Positions 46,442 to 60,000 of a stretch of 64,000 bases of DNA are shown here, one piece after another (the stretch's first letter is position 1; every line of letters begins with the position of its first letter). Origin of the DNA: Ottelia alismoides (lineage: Eukaryota; Streptophyta; Magnoliopsida; Alismatales; Hydrocharitaceae); assembly GCA_037367405.1 (NCBI GenBank), contig JAZKJV010010755.1:434001-498000 (forward strand). The letters run 5' to 3'. The notes below the pieces were generated by a model. The model saw nothing but the letters and a program-made list of their open reading frames with translations. It was not told the DNA's origin and ran no database searches. A program made the position numbers and the translations under genes.

Positions 46442-47818
46442 TAAGTATGTACATTTGGCAGACCAATAGGTTGATGACCTAACCAAGGTCTATACACCGG
46501 CGAGCTGGTGTGCATATAAGGGTATATGAGCAATATGATCTCTCAAAGGGATCATACAGGTTCACTTGTGAACCGGAAGACATGAGCTCACTCATGAGGT
46601 ATTGGGACCGATCAAATTCCATGCATGGTCGTCATGCTTTGGAAGCATGACATGAATTTGAAGGTATGATATATGCTTTGGGAAAGCATATGATCGATAC
46701 CAAATCCCAATGACCAAGATTGAGAAACTTAATGATTAAACCCTGAAGAAGACAGTATAAAATGATCTTGATCTTCGGGTTGATCATGGGTCTTCCAGTA
46801 TGCAGGATGTACAGGTATTGGGAATACCTGAAGGGTGATGTGATCATAAACGATTGTATATCCATGACGCTTCCATTCCGAGGGAGTGATGAAACATGTC
46901 TGGATTTTAGTGACTCCTTTCAGTAGAGAAGCAATCCGATCTTAGTCCAAGTATTGGACATTGATCTGAATGGGATTCAGATTCAATGAGAAGATTGATT
47001 TGCGGCCTTGATTTAATCAAGCATCTGTGAGAGGTCCGTAAGATCTGGATTTGAGATGAGATCTCAACATCCAAGTCACTATACGTGGAATAATACAATC
47101 GCCCTGTCCTTATCTCCAAGTATCTGCGGAGAAAGCACATTATTCTTGAAAGGGTTCAAGAATAATTCTTTTGATGAAATATCCAAGCAAGGACTTGATG
47201 ATTAAATGTGATTTAATTATCAAGCTTAAATATGAATATGATTCATATTGTAAAAATGATTATCTAAGATAATTAAATGAGATTTAATTATCAAGGATTA
47301 AGAGAATGTGGATAACACTATCCATGATATATGCATGTTATAAATATGATTTATAATATACATATATAAGAGAGAGAATTTATGTAAATAGCATTTGTTA
47401 ATTAATAATATGAATTGGATTCACATTTGTTAATTAATTGGAGATGCAATTTACTAACTAGTTTGGGTTGTGAATATGATTCACACAATATTCAATGGCA
47501 AGATTGAAATATTCACAAAAATTAATTTGGAATTAATTTGGTGAATATTTATTGGGATTAATTAATGAATAATATGATAAATAAAATAGAGAATAACCAC
47601 CTCCATGGGTGGCGTCACCCATGAATTGTTCATGGGTGACGCCCCCCCTTTTTAGGAGGGTGGTTAACTCCATCTCATTTATCATGTTATCTCTTGATTA
47701 ATTAATTTTAAATTGTTGTTATTGAACAACAAATCCTAGCCATTGATTTATCATGGACCAAGCATAGCCCTTGGATCCATGTGTCCCATGGATTGAGATC
47801 CATTGGATCCTAAACTAG

Positions 47819-47826
47819 TATAAAAG
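47819..47826 (+). promoter_or_regulatory. TATA box of the Copia-C 3' LTR
   Basis: TATAAAAG, followed about 60 bases later by a CT repeat. The 5' LTR has TACAAAAG at the same place. Confidence 0.6.
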
Positions 47827-48308
47827 GAGGGCTAGGGTAGCCTCTCCAAGGTACATCATCTAGAGTTGTAGAAGACTACTACTCTCTCTCTCTCTCTCTA
47901 ATTCTCGTGTGGTCTCTCTCTTAATATCCAAGTGGCCGTCCACTTTGCATATTGAAGAGGAGAGCATCTTGCTTCGCCTTCGTCGCTTGGATCTTCGTCA
48001 AAGGATTGCGGGAAGGACGCGACTCATCATCGTGCCCACAAGCGCATTCTCCGTGGGTCGGACTTAAGATAGGAGGATCTCTACTTTGGGATCTCGCGAT
48101 CACAACCACGCTTCAAGAGGTAATCCTTGTACTTTGTGGTTTGATGAAATGATCCGAGAAGTGTTCTCGTGATCATGTGGTTTCATCTTTGTATTTAAAA
48201 ATTTTAATTTCCGCTGCATCTAGCATCTAGTACGACTAGTTGCTCCGATTGCATACGATGCGATCGACACGCTTCCGTGATGCGCTTAAGGATTCACAAT
48301 ATCCTTCA

Positions 48309-48313
48309 GAAAC
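48309..48313. other. Target duplication GAAAC, right side of Copia-C
   Basis: Matches 21094-21098; Copia-B LTR sequence resumes as ATGTCTGG. Confidence 0.95.
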
Positions 48314-49912
48314 ATGTCTGGATCTTCGACCAAATATTGGACATTGATCTGAATGTGATTTAGGTTAATGAGAAGATTAGATTTGCGATCTTGGTTTAAT
48401 CAAACATCTATGAGAGGTCCGTGAGATCTAGATTTGAGATGTGATCTTAATATCCAAGTCACTATATGTGAAATAATAAAATCGCCCTGTCCTTATCTCC
48501 AAACATTCATGGAGAAAGCGTAATATCCTTGAAAGAGTGAATGGATAATTTCATTGTTGATATATGTATCCGAGCATTGAGAAAATTGATAACTAAATGT
48601 AATTTAATTATCACGAATATCTTGAATTTGATTGATATTATAAGGAGAGTTATCTTAGATAATTAAATGTGATTTAATTATCAAAGATGTAAATAATGTT
48701 AATGTGATTCATATTATTTGAGTAAATGAGAATGGATATTCAAGATGATTAAATGTGATTTAATTGTAATAGATATGAATAATGTGGATAGTACTATCCA
48801 TATTAATTATATATATATTATAAATGTTATTTATAATATATCAAAGAGAGCCTATTGTAATTTTTATTTTGTTGATTAATTATTTATGTGAGTTGTATTC
48901 ACATTGGACAATTAACTAAAAATATAATTTACTTTTTATTTTGGGATACAAATACATGATTGCAATGTTCTCAAGATAATTGAGAATTATGATGATGAGG
49001 TAATGTTGAAAATGAGATAATGTAATCTCATTAAAAAAGAGATTGTCATCCACCAAAAGGTGGTGGACGACCACCATGTCCCAATGGGATTGGGTGGCCG
49101 TCCCCCCTTGATTAATGGATAATTATATTTTACCAATTATATCCAAAATAATTGATTTGTTTTGAAATTTATTTATATTGATTTATTAATATATATTAAT
49201 TCGAATTTAATTAATTTTTGTTGTATTTTTACAACAAAATCATGGCCATTGAAATAAACACAAATCAATCTCATTCATTGGATTTGTGTACACATGGATT
49301 GGGATCCATGGACTCCCAAAATACTATATTAAAAGAGGCAACCATAGATCTTCATGTGACATTTTGAAATATGCTCTCTCCCCTTCTCTCTCCACATGCC
49401 AACTCTCTCTCTCTCTCTCTCCTTCTCTCTCATTGTGGTCGTCCACATGGAGCCATAGAGAGAGTCGCCATCATCGCAGCATCGTCATTATGCTGCTAGA
49501 TTGTCCGCTTGTGTATCTCCATCACCTTCGGTGCACCTCACTAGTGAAGAAGATGTTGGATCTCTTGTGACGAGATTAGGAGATTCGTCTCTTGGATCAT
49601 CAACATGGATTGCGAGGAGCACACATCTCATCAATGCCCTCGCAAGCGTCTCCTCCATTGGACCGAACTTGAGACAAGAGGTATCTTTGTTTAGAGACTC
49701 GATCGCAACCACACTTCAAGAGGCAACCCTAATGCTTGTTTGTGGTTTATATGAAATGATCCGAGAAGTTTTCTTGGATTATGTGGTTTCATGACATTGT
49801 TTTTTTTAAATTCTGCTGCCCGAAGCCACTACTGCGACTAGTCGCTCCCGATTACATTCGATGCGTTCCTCACGCTTTCGTGATGTGCTTCATAATTTTC
49901 CAATGTCCTTCA
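48314..49912 (+). repeat. Copia-B 5' LTR, second part
   Basis: It resumes after Copia-C and ends GTCCTTCA before a primer site. It includes the stem-loop at 49050-49103 and a CT-rich run at 49405-49432. With the first part the LTR is about 2563 bp. Confidence 0.85.
49050..49103 (+). other. Stem-loop in the Copia-B LTR
   Basis: GGACGACCACC (49065-49075) pairs with GGTGGCCGTCC (49093-49103), 10 of 11. An inner stem TCCC (49079-49082) pairs with GGGA (49086-49089). A small CCACC/GGTGG hairpin lies just upstream. The position corresponds to the Copia-A and Copia-C stem-loops. Confidence 0.75.
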
Positions 49913-49914
49913 AG

Positions 49915-49927
49915 TGGAACAGAACCA
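49915..49927 (+). other. Degenerate primer-binding site of Copia-B
   Basis: TGGAACAGAACCA against TGGTATCAGAGCCA in Copia-C; clearly the same site, decayed. Confidence 0.7.
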
Positions 49928-52900
49928 TAGGTAGAGGTTTTGGATACGATCCATAAACCTAAAAAGATTTGGGATCATTAGGACTTGTGAAACTTTTATT
50001 GCATTTCATTCTCGTAGCCCTATTTTGTGATTATTTTTTGGCCTTATTTAAAATATTTAAATAGGAGATTATCATTTGAATTATGTTAGCCATTAATTAA
50101 GGAAATCATGGAATTTACGTTTGCGTGATGTGGAATTCGATAACTCAAGTTATGATCATTTAATGAGCATATATGCTCTATTTTGGGGATGACGAATCTT
50201 ACCGTGATTAAATAGTTAATCCCGATTTTGAAAAGCCTGAAATTGTGTGATAATCACTTGATTTCTGTTCTAAATCAATTATCAAACTTTAACAACTTAC
50301 TTTGCATGATTTGGATTTAAAATGGTTGAGATATGATAATTTTAGTGAGTGAGGGTCACTGCTGGAAATTACATTCCTAATCAAGAACCTTGTTATTATC
50401 ATTTAAGAAATTAGTGAAATTAATGATTAATTTCCTAGAGTAATTATGGATAAACATTTCAGAAATATTTGATGATAATTATTTCCTTAAATTATATTGT
50501 CTTAATCAATAATTGATTAGATGTGATCTAGATCACAAATTTGTTACTCAATATACTTTCCAACAAACAAAGTTGCTTGAATAGGATTGGGAATTTGTTT
50601 TGCAAATTTTCATATAATAGAAATGGTTTTGATTATTATTATATGGTATGACTTTGATTGGAAAACCAATTATCATCTAAAGTATAAAGTGATCAATTTG
50701 GTATTATCCTTTCTCGAGGCGGATATAGTATCTAGTCATGGAGCGTTGGGGTAGCAAGTTACACTGTGTGCGATCTATCTCATCCCCGTCGGTACTGGCC
50801 ATGATAATGGGTAGGGAAGGGATAATGCTAGAGAGATCATGATGTATTTTTCTATTATTAAAATTCGAATAATTTCTATTTGAGATAATACCATACTTCA
50901 AGTAACAATAAAGAATTTTTGTTGGATATTAATTGGATCATTGATTTAATGTGTGATTAGATTGATTGAAATCCAATTAAAATTAAAACCTCTATTACGA
51001 ATAGATGTGTTATTTCCCTTGAATGAATTAATCATGTGAATATGATTCATAATAATTAACTAGAATTTGAACATGATATGCATGATCACGTAAGTGACAT
51101 CCATGGTTTCCTATCAAGATGAAGGGTTTCATCGACATGGATTGTATGTAGGAGATGCTTATCTGATATGACAACTCCTTCATACAAGCACATCTGGATC
51201 AGGATCTTTTCTTCTTGAAAGAGTAAGGTGATATGCGTAGTGACCCCAATATCGGGTCCTCATATTATTGGGGCAATACTGGATTGCGCATATCGAATCA
51301 TGTTGATGGTTGGTTCAATTAATGATGGGTCACCATCACCTTAAGAGTGGTGGGCTCGGGTGTTAAATATAGAATTGGAAAATGCAAGTCGGACTTGCAA
51401 GGCGGAATGTGTTCCCATTTCTTTTTATCCGAGTTACATGTTCTCATATTATTTTGATGTGAAAAAGATAAGGAAGGAGATCCCAGATCTTGCTAAGATA
51501 TAATGCTAAGTATATCTCTTACATTGAAAGTGATTAATGGAATGAACTTTCAGTTTTTACAAGGCGAGACAACTTTGATATAAAAATTCCTAACTCAAAG
51601 TAAAATATGTTTATTTATGCATTTTTTTATTTTAGATAATCCTTCATTAAACCCACTCAATACTATACTCAATAATAACAAGTAAGTTATCATGGATTGG
51701 ATCCATGATCAAGATATTTAATTATAGTTGGACACATAATGTATGTGATTGCAATGTACAAGTTTCCTCGTAGTAATGAGGAATGACAATTAAATTGCCA
51801 ATAGGATACCAGCCTAGGATTTGTGTGTCTATATGGTCTTGATCTCTCTTCGAATGTACTTTGAAAGTGACATGTCAGTGATGATCGTGATTGTCTAATA
51901 ATCCTTATAAAATCTAAGAAGATGTTCTGGCATAAATATGCGATCTCGACAATTAATCATGAATGACATGGTTCTCTGCATCATGCAGAATGGTGGCTGT
52001 ATAAGAGATGATGTATTCAAAATGTTTGAGTACCCACCTGAACCGAAGTCCTTAAGAGTTAAGATGTATGTAGATACGAAGAGTGTCATCATTCTACTAT
52101 ATATACTCTAGTTATTCATGAAGCTTCGTAATATTCATATTGTATGAATTGAATGAAGCATGTATAAATGTTGAAATACTCTTATATTAAAATCTATTCA
52201 ATTCAACAAAAGAGATCATTTGTCTTAAGCGATGGTTTTTAATAGACGAAGGTAGCGTAGTGGAAGCATGGGTCTGATGCAAATAAGAAGGAAAGTCAAC
52301 GAGTTGACTTTACTTCTATGACTTCCATATGACATCCAAAGAGTTGGATTAATGCCAATACTACAATAAGTCGATGTATCTGAATCTTCAAATAACACCT
52401 TCAATTGGTTGCATATGTTTTAAAAGACTAGAAAATTTGATCTTATGGTTTTAATAGTCATCCACATGGATATTAATGCAATTGTTACAACAATCTCTTT
52501 GGATTGATAGACTTCTCAATTTCAGTGGGAGATTCCATAGTCTTAGAGAATGTCTTTATGACCTAGATATTAGAATACACTCATTGTTTATTTCTAAATG
52601 ATGGAAAGAATCATGAATTCTGGAATAGACCTATCATAAAGAGTTATGATGGATATATTTCTATGGTTTGGAAACTAGCCTTGTGTTGGACACTTGAGAA
52701 TTTAGGGTTGCTTGGTCCATGACCATGCCATGGATGCAAGTAAGATGGAATTTAGCACCAGAGAGTGCCACTTCATTAGGAAAATAAAGGATGGTATTGG
52801 ATACCTACTTTATGACCTTGAGATTCTTAAAAGATTTCATCTCTAAGGATATAATTCTTAGAGGATGACTCTCTTGAGAATCAAGATGAAAATGAAGTGA

Positions 52901-54426
52901 AGTAACTCATTTAATATTGAGATGATAATGAGGCTCCTGAAATCGAAAACTAAAAGGATAATTAAAGATGAAACACGCATACCTCTTTATATGAGTTTGA
53001 GGATGGTTTCCATGTGTTTGAAAAATCTGACATGATCTTCATGTGAGGAAGCTTCTGAAGATCATGACGTGGAAAGATGGATGTTAGCAATAAAGTTTAA
53101 AGTAGACTTCATTATGGACCCTCGAGAATCCACCTATAAGGGCATAACTTGTTAGGTGTAAATGGATCTTCAAGAGAAAGAGGGAACCTGATGAGAAGGT
53201 AGGAACCTTCAAAGCACAGATCGTATCCTTAAGATACGCAACGAAGCGAAGACATTGCTTGCAGTGAGACTTGCTCTCCAGTGACTATGCTTGTACCCAT
53301 CAGAATTTTGCTAACTATAGCTACACAACTTGACTATGACATCTTCAAAATATGAGTCAAGATTGCATTCCTCTATAAATACCTCTCCGAGGATATTCAC
53401 ATGAAGCATCCCTAGGGCTTCATAGTTAAGGAAAACAAGGTGTGCAAGCTAAAGAACTCCATCTATTGACTTAAATAAGCTTCTTCTAGTTGGAACATTA
53501 AATTTGATGAAATTATAAAGGTTATGGTTTCAGATAGATTCTTGATGAACCATATGAAGCTTAGTGGGAGTGCCATTGTATTCATCATGCTAAATGTAGA
53601 TGATATCCTAATAATTTGGAATGATATAAAGATGATAATAAACATTTTATAATCTGCCTATTCCATAGCTTGAGATATGATTTCATGGATACCTCTTGTA
53701 TCTTAGTTCTGAAAGTGCTTAGAAGCAAAGAAAAGAGGTCATTGGGACCGTCATATTTGCAGTACACCTTGAGGATATTAAATTTCTGGAAAATTCCAAG
53801 AAAGGCTTCTTTTTCTTAAGATATGGTACTGACCTATCTAAAGGGATAGCACCTCAAGGAGTTGAGAATGTGAATGCTAGAACTACTTGCTCTTCTGCAT
53901 CAGTAACGAGAAGTCGAGTGTATGCTAGATGTGTACAAAAAGCCAGATGTCTACCGTGCAGTGGGAGTAGTAAATTATTACTAATTCTATTATGGAAATA
54001 AAACAATTGATTGCAGTAATAATAATATCTTCAAAGATGACAAGATTTTTAGAACTTAAGACTTTATAGATAGTGATATAGGAGGTCATAAATGCGAATA
54101 TCTTAAGAGATAGAGATCTCCGAGGACAAGGGTATTCTGTAAGGATAATATAAAATACATACTAGTTATAATAATTATTGAGCTATAGTGTCAAGGACAC
54201 TATAACTAACAATATTGATTATTAGCTGCATGAGATGCAACATTCATATTGGATGCAAGCACTTTTACTAGGAGATATGCAAGTGCCATAAAAGGCCTTG
54301 GCGTAGTTTTTTGGAACAGAGTGACTGATCATCTTACCTACCTATTTTTCTAAATAGCCTATGATTGTCTCATGAGTGTGGATTTAAAGATTATCCCATT
54401 AATGGCTCTTTGGGCTATAGGGAGAT
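49928..54426 (+). pseudogene. Copia-B internal region, heavily decayed
   Basis: Leader similarity to Copia-C runs to about 51640. Gag and protease are reduced to scraps (51650-52560). Integrase C-terminal similarity is visible near 52690-52800 (a LRVWGC-like region and the 'GTATTGGATACC' stretch). Reverse transcriptase sequence runs from about 53060 to 53990 with many stops; a YVDD-like region lies near 53590-53610. RNase H scraps extend to about 54310. A polypurine-like run TATAGGGAGAT (54416-54426) precedes the 3' LTR. No frame over about 60 codons remains, so this is a dead copy. Confidence 0.8.
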
Positions 54427-54554
54427 TGTTCGACATGCGAGCCCCCGATGAGCTATTAAGCAATAAATGCTATTGCAAATATCATTCCCTGATCTGAAAT
54501 GAAGAATAACTAATTTGCATAAAAGATCCCTTAGTACAATTAGGGTAATATACA
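54427..54554 (+). repeat. Copia-B 3' LTR, first part
   Basis: TGTTCGACATGCGAGCCC, matching the 5' LTR start at 20135, broken after about 128 bp by the solo LTR. Confidence 0.85.
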
Positions 54555-56836
54555 TGATGAGTCTCCATTTCATCATCTTTATTCTATCGTTTTGGCCTTA
54601 AAAACCCTAGTAAAAGCATGTAAACACCTTTAATTTATGCATTTTAACATTCATGCATTTGTGTAAAAAATGTGTACAAAATATGACTTTTAATACCAAA
54701 ATTATAGAATAAAGAAAATGAAAGAAAAAGAATAAAATATCGAAAATATTTTATGACCCTAAACCTAGAGACCTAGGCATCTCGATGACTAGGTCGACAA
54801 GGAATAAAGTAGGGGGAGATAAGGACCAAAATATCAATAAAAATCCCTTTTATTTATTCATTTTTATTAACTTTTGGGACCTATTTTATTTTCCTCTTTT
54901 TATACCTCAAATAAAGATATTATTTACATGAAATTTGTAGGTAATAAAATATAAAAAAAATAAAATTGATTTCATACAAAAATAATACATAGAGAAGAAG
55001 TTATAGTCTAAATAAGTTTCCAAAACAACATTCCAAACCCGTATCTCTCAAATAAAAACTCAAAATATATCAAAATCAATTTTAATTGTATATAACTTTT
55101 AATAATCTATTTAATAAAGGTGGTTTCATACTTTTTGGAGTTAAGGTGTGAAAGTTAGGTATTGGATCCCAATTGTATAATTAGACTGATTAAAATAATC
55201 AATTTATTTATTACTTATTATTTTTATAATTTTATATTTTTAAAATTTTGTGTAAACTATTTATAATATATGTACATATTAAAACTATAATGAAAATATA
55301 AAGAAAATGCTAAAATAATTTAGGTAAATAAAATACATAGATGAAATACCAAAGCTGTACCTATATAATTAACACACCGATTTAATTAAGTATATATACT
55401 ACATAAGAAAATATAATAAAAATATATTTAAGTATCCAAAAAGAGTTATAAAGATATAAACTAACAAACAAAATTAATAAAATCTTTTTCAGGTTTCTTT
55501 TTCCTGGTTGGTCCACGTGGACGAACCAGGTGGCAGGGAGGGTTGACCACGGGTCAACTCTCCGACTTGCCCTGCAACCCTTGACAACCTGTGTTTTATC
55601 TCTTCTTCTTGAAATTTTCCCCACCGCTCATCGCACCAATTCGCTTCGACTCCTTCTGCACGATTATGCCTCATTTATCCACCATCCACGCCGAGCTTTC
55701 CTAGGGCAGAGAGTCTTCGATTCGCTTGATCTCCCTCGATATTTCCCATCTCGACCAGCCTGTACAAAAAGCTTCTCCTTCTTTCCATTCTATTTTGAAC
55801 CCTCTTGGGCCCGTTCTAGCTTCCCTTCTTCTATCCCAAGATCAAGCAAGGTGACAACTAGCTCTCCCACTCCTTAGCTTCCACCCATCACCGGAGCTCC
55901 ACTCCTGGCGGTCCCATCTCGCGACTGAGAGCCGCTCGAGGTTCTTTCTTCCTATTTCTGAATCTCATTTACATCCATATTTCACTTTCTCCATTTTTAT
56001 CATGTTTTGAATATGTGTTTGAGCCGCATTAGCCACCCTCGTAGTTCACCGGAGCTAGCCTCCGACGAACCTCCATTTCGCATCCTATGCTCCCAACCAC
56101 CCTGATACGTGGTCAAGGCACTTTTACCTCGACCTATAACCCTTCTTGTAGGTATCTCTGTCTTGATTTGCTGCTGGAGCTCGTTTTTGAGGATGCTTGA
56201 GGTTCCTGGAGCACTTTTGCTCCACTAGCCTTTTGCTTACCCTCCATCCATCGCTGGAGACATTTAGAGATGCCAGCACATAGGGGACGCCTGCATGATC
56301 GTTCCTGGCTATTTTGGAGCTTCATAGCGCTTCGGAGGAGGGAGGAATCATCGGAGGAAGCTCGCCTCGTCGGAGCTTCCTCCCTGTTCTTCCTCGACCG
56401 CCCTCTACCATCGGATCAAGGCCGCAACCCAGATCGCACAACAGTCGTCGGATCAGGCCTCTTCATCACCGTTGATTTTCTTTAGGTGATCTAATCCAGG
56501 CCATTGCAGTGAAGCCTCATTGCCTCCTCCAGTGCTGTTACGTGTACAAGTGGAAAGAGGAGCACCGTTGGATTTGCGTCTCTAGGTATTTTGTGCATTT
56601 TTGCCCCGATCTATCTTGTTTGCTCCATGTATTCAACACTCTACACGTACTTGCACACTATAAACATCTTTTTGTAGAGTTAAATACAATAAACTTTAAC
56701 TCCATATTTGCTTTTTATTTCTTGATTATATGTTGTGGGTTATTTGTTGTTTTAATATGGATTTCGTGTGGTCACCTCGACGATTGAGTTCCTTCCTTGT
56801 GTGGAACTTACGACTGCTCAACTTTTGGGTTAATCA
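54555..56836 (+). mobile_element. Solo LTR of an Athila-like element (2282 bp)
   Basis: It starts TGATGAGTC with a partial terminal inverted repeat (..TTTCATCA) and ends TTAATCA. No internal region follows: Copia-B LTR sequence continues at once (CATGGCCATCTTAATGAT). Flanking five-mers are ATACA (54550-54554) and GTACC (56837-56841); the uninterrupted relative near 20250 reads GTACC, so the left copy appears to have mutated. Internal layout (TGATGA start, 'TAGGGGGAGATAAG' near 54812, AT-rich block, GC-rich end) matches the Athila-2 LTRs. The frames at 55530-55877 and 56509-56787 are not supported as genes. Confidence 0.85.
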
Positions 56837-56841
56837 GTACC

Positions 56842-57015
56842 ATGGCCATCTTAATGATAATACAACTTTTAATTCAATTGCTGAATCATAGAGGCTTTGT
56901 TTAGATGAATATCTAGAGAGTTAGATTAAGGACTCATCAAGGACTGTCAAATGATTATTAAGAGAGGATCTCCAGCCTGATAAGTAGATGGCAATATTTT
57001 CTCTAAAGCCTGATA
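56842..57015 (+). repeat. Copia-B 3' LTR, second part
   Basis: It continues the LTR (GAATCATAGAGGC, GGACTCATCAAG) until GATA at 57012-57015, where Athila-4 begins. The remainder should lie beyond the window. Confidence 0.75.
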
Positions 57016-60000
57016 TGGAACCAATCAAACTCAAGGAGGCAAGGTTAAAATGCAAATTTCAATCAAACGATATCCAAAATTCCTAAAATCTTGGCCATGA
57101 TATGATGAAAGATGAAAATAATACTCTACATTATTTAGAATTTTCTGATGCAAAATGAATGAATAACGAATCAAATATACATATAGGGTGATTTTTCACA
57201 AATCAGGTTTAATAAATAGAAGACCAAACTATTTTTCAGAAATAAAATTACCTTAGATTTTCCCGTGAAGCATGATATAGTTCTATTAGCTGGAATAACG
57301 CTCAAAGCGCTATACATAATCTCCACAGAGTTTGGAGTAGATATTGTACATAAGATGACTATTTCATCCCTTGCATTTACAATATTTCATACTAAATTCT
57401 ATGATGATTCATATAACGATCTCCAAAAGGCATAGACAACGCTCCCCTCTGGAAAGAAACACACTATTAAAAATTAATTACTCAAATCATCATTTATTTT
57501 ATTCTGACCTCAATATGCATGCAAATGCAATGAAATTTGAGTACAATGTAGAGAATGATTCATTCTATCAAATGCAAATTTTTTACAATTTTTACAGAAA
57601 TGATTAATTTAATATGATTTTCAGTTCTTGAAATATGTAAATTATGTAAATTATCATCAAAACAATTTTATTAAATTAACTACAGTTCATAAAAATTCTA
57701 TTGAGTACTCACAAGCTAAAGAAATAATTGTTCTACGGAAATACGATTTTTAGATAAAAAATGCTAACAAATAAAGTTCCAAATAAAAGTACAAACACAT
57801 GGGTATCAATGCAAATTCAAAAATTAAAAGTAAAAAAATAACATTAAGAAACTCTTCTTTAATTACCTAAACTCACGAGGGTCTTTATGCAAATAATACA
57901 TGCGTGTGCATGCATTGCGTGTGCTGTCTAGTTGGCAGGGGCACTAATGTGAGTGGCTAACACTCTGAGGGCGCTAATGCAAAAATTCCAGAGGGCTGTA
58001 TGCCACACATGTAACTACTAGTTGAAGGGATAATGGGTGAATCAGGGTGCTCGTAGGGTTCTTCTACACATTATAAAATGGTGGGGGTGCTACACATGCG
58101 CCCTCATATCATCAAAGAGGGGCCTTTTCTGCAAATTTCCCCCTACACACGTGCCTCATACATGAAGGGATTTGGGGGTACTTTGGTGTGTGGTTCGAGG
58201 GAAAGCCAAGGACTGCACATGGACCGAGGCATTGCACTAGGGAGGTGCTGCGAGCTCTACGATCTTGGTGAAGTGCAAGCCGCTGATGACATGACCAATG
58301 CATGACGAAGTTGAAGGGGGCGTGTGGTTGGCGAGGAGGTGGCAGGGGATAGTGAAGTGACATGAGGCGGTGGAGTAGTGATCGATGGCTATGGGCTCTT
58401 GGTTCGAGGCACGTGACAAGCGGTGGAAGTTGTGGGCTATAGTTGGGTCACCTCGGTCGACGCACGACCTAGGGGAATGACAAGTGGTGCGAAGAGGTCC
58501 TCTATTAGCGGAGTCACCCATTTGCTAGAGAGGTGCTCTGCTTAAGGGAGGCACAACAAGGGTGGAATATGGAGAGGGAAACGAGGCGCACCCACTGGGC
58601 ACTAGTCGAGATGTGATAGGCATGTTCCAAGGTGGTTGTAAGCGAGTGATGGAAGGCGAGTCGACAGTGTGCGAACGAAGGCGAGTGATACGCTGCTAGG
58701 TGGTGTGTATGGTGAAGTAAGATGCAAGGTCGAGAAGATGATGACGATCAGTTGGTCGTGGCGTCAAGTCGGATAGTAGATGAAGATGATGCAACATGGA
58801 AAACAAACGAAGACTTAAAAGAGAAAATAAAGAAAAAAAGAAAGAAGAAGAATGAGGGAGATAGATAGGAGATTCGTCGAAGTTGATGGAGGAGCAAGGT
58901 CCACATTCGTTTGTCGCCTCGATTAGCCTTGGTGTGAGGCCAAGAAGCTCTACCACAAAGCCATAAGCTCATTTCTACACAGACCTATTGTCGTAGATCA
59001 CACCTACGAATGGAATAAGGTCGTCGTCGTTCGACCTTCACTGTTCTCCGTTGTCATCGGAGGGACCAAGGGGGTTGTACCTTCGATGATCTCGCTCGAC
59101 AGACAACACCTGACTGTGGTTGTGTAGGGGATCTTAAGGAGGTTGGCAACGTGGTTAGCAGTTGCGAGATCATGCGAGTGAGAGGGAGAGAAGGTAGCCA
59201 AATCCTGCAGGGAGTGGTTGCAGGAGGTTAGGGTTGCTACAGGATGAGGTTAGGTGTAGCGGAGGGACATGGGTTGTTGTGAGCCATCGCGTAAGGCATT
59301 GCAGAGGATGCAGGCGGTGTAGGAGATGCAGGAGGACGATGGGTGCAAGGCTGAGAGGGGTGGGGGCGCCACATGGTGCAAGGATACACGACCACACAGT
59401 GAGGAAAAATAGAAATAATAAAAAAAAATAAAATGTAAAAATAATAAATAAATAAATAAATAATAAATTAGTTAATTTAAAAAGATAGAGAAAATAAAAA
59501 AGTAAAATAAAATTAAATGAAAATAAAATAAAAATGGGGGTGACATGTGGCGGCTCCAAGAGCTACCTCATGTCGCTACCATAATATTCAAAAATTAAAT
59601 TCAAAGAAAAAATAAAAACAAATAACTAAAGATGTCAAGTTAAAAAGTAATCAACACGAAAGTTTCTCATCTCAATGAGATCTACAACTTTCATGAAGAA
59701 CCTAAAACCAAAAGAAATTGTCTCTAGAAACAGTACTTTTGTGATATCTTATAGAAATGAAATACTACACTTTTATGTTTCACGATTTTTTTTGTTATTT
59801 TTAAATAAGATAAAAATCAATATAAAATCATAGAAAAATATAGAATAAATGTTTACATCTTACTCTATTTTTTGGATTTTAGATAAATAAGAAAACAGAG
59901 AAATAAAATAAAGAAGATATATGTACAAATTATATATACATACACAAGGTGATTCACTTTCTTTGATTTTTTTACTTTCATTTTAATTTGTATTTTTACA

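Larger units (their letters stand above)
21099..48308 (+). mobile_element. Copia-C: near-complete Ty1/copia element containing Athila-1
   Basis: 5' LTR 21099-21643 plus 38348-40182, internal region 40183-45923, 3' LTR 45924-48308. It has a tRNA-iMet primer site (40185), a polypurine tract (45911-45923), TG..CA ends and GAAAC target copies. The protein order is gag, protease, integrase, reverse transcriptase, RNase H, which defines copia. The LTRs differ at about twenty-odd places in 2.4 kb by eye. Gag-protease is open, while pol has stops and one-base shifts. I place it in the Ty1/copia superfamily with confidence but do not assign a lineage. Confidence 0.92.
45924..48308 (+). repeat. Copia-C 3' LTR (2385 bp)
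   Basis: TGTTAGAC..TCCTTCA. It carries an (AT)n run (46411-46441), the uninterrupted Athila-1 target site (46469-46484), the long stem-loop (about 47594-47665), a proper TATA box (TATAAAAG, 47819) and a (CT)n run (47883-47900). Confidence 0.95.

Noticed and set aside
55530..56787. Frames of 71-115 codons in the solo LTR as host exons
   Set aside because: They lie inside an LTR with defined ends, and show no domain or codon continuity.
58078..59559. GC-rich frames on both strands in the Athila-4 LTR
   Set aside because: They correspond to the GC-rich promoter part of the LTR; opposing frames overlap and none resembles a known protein.
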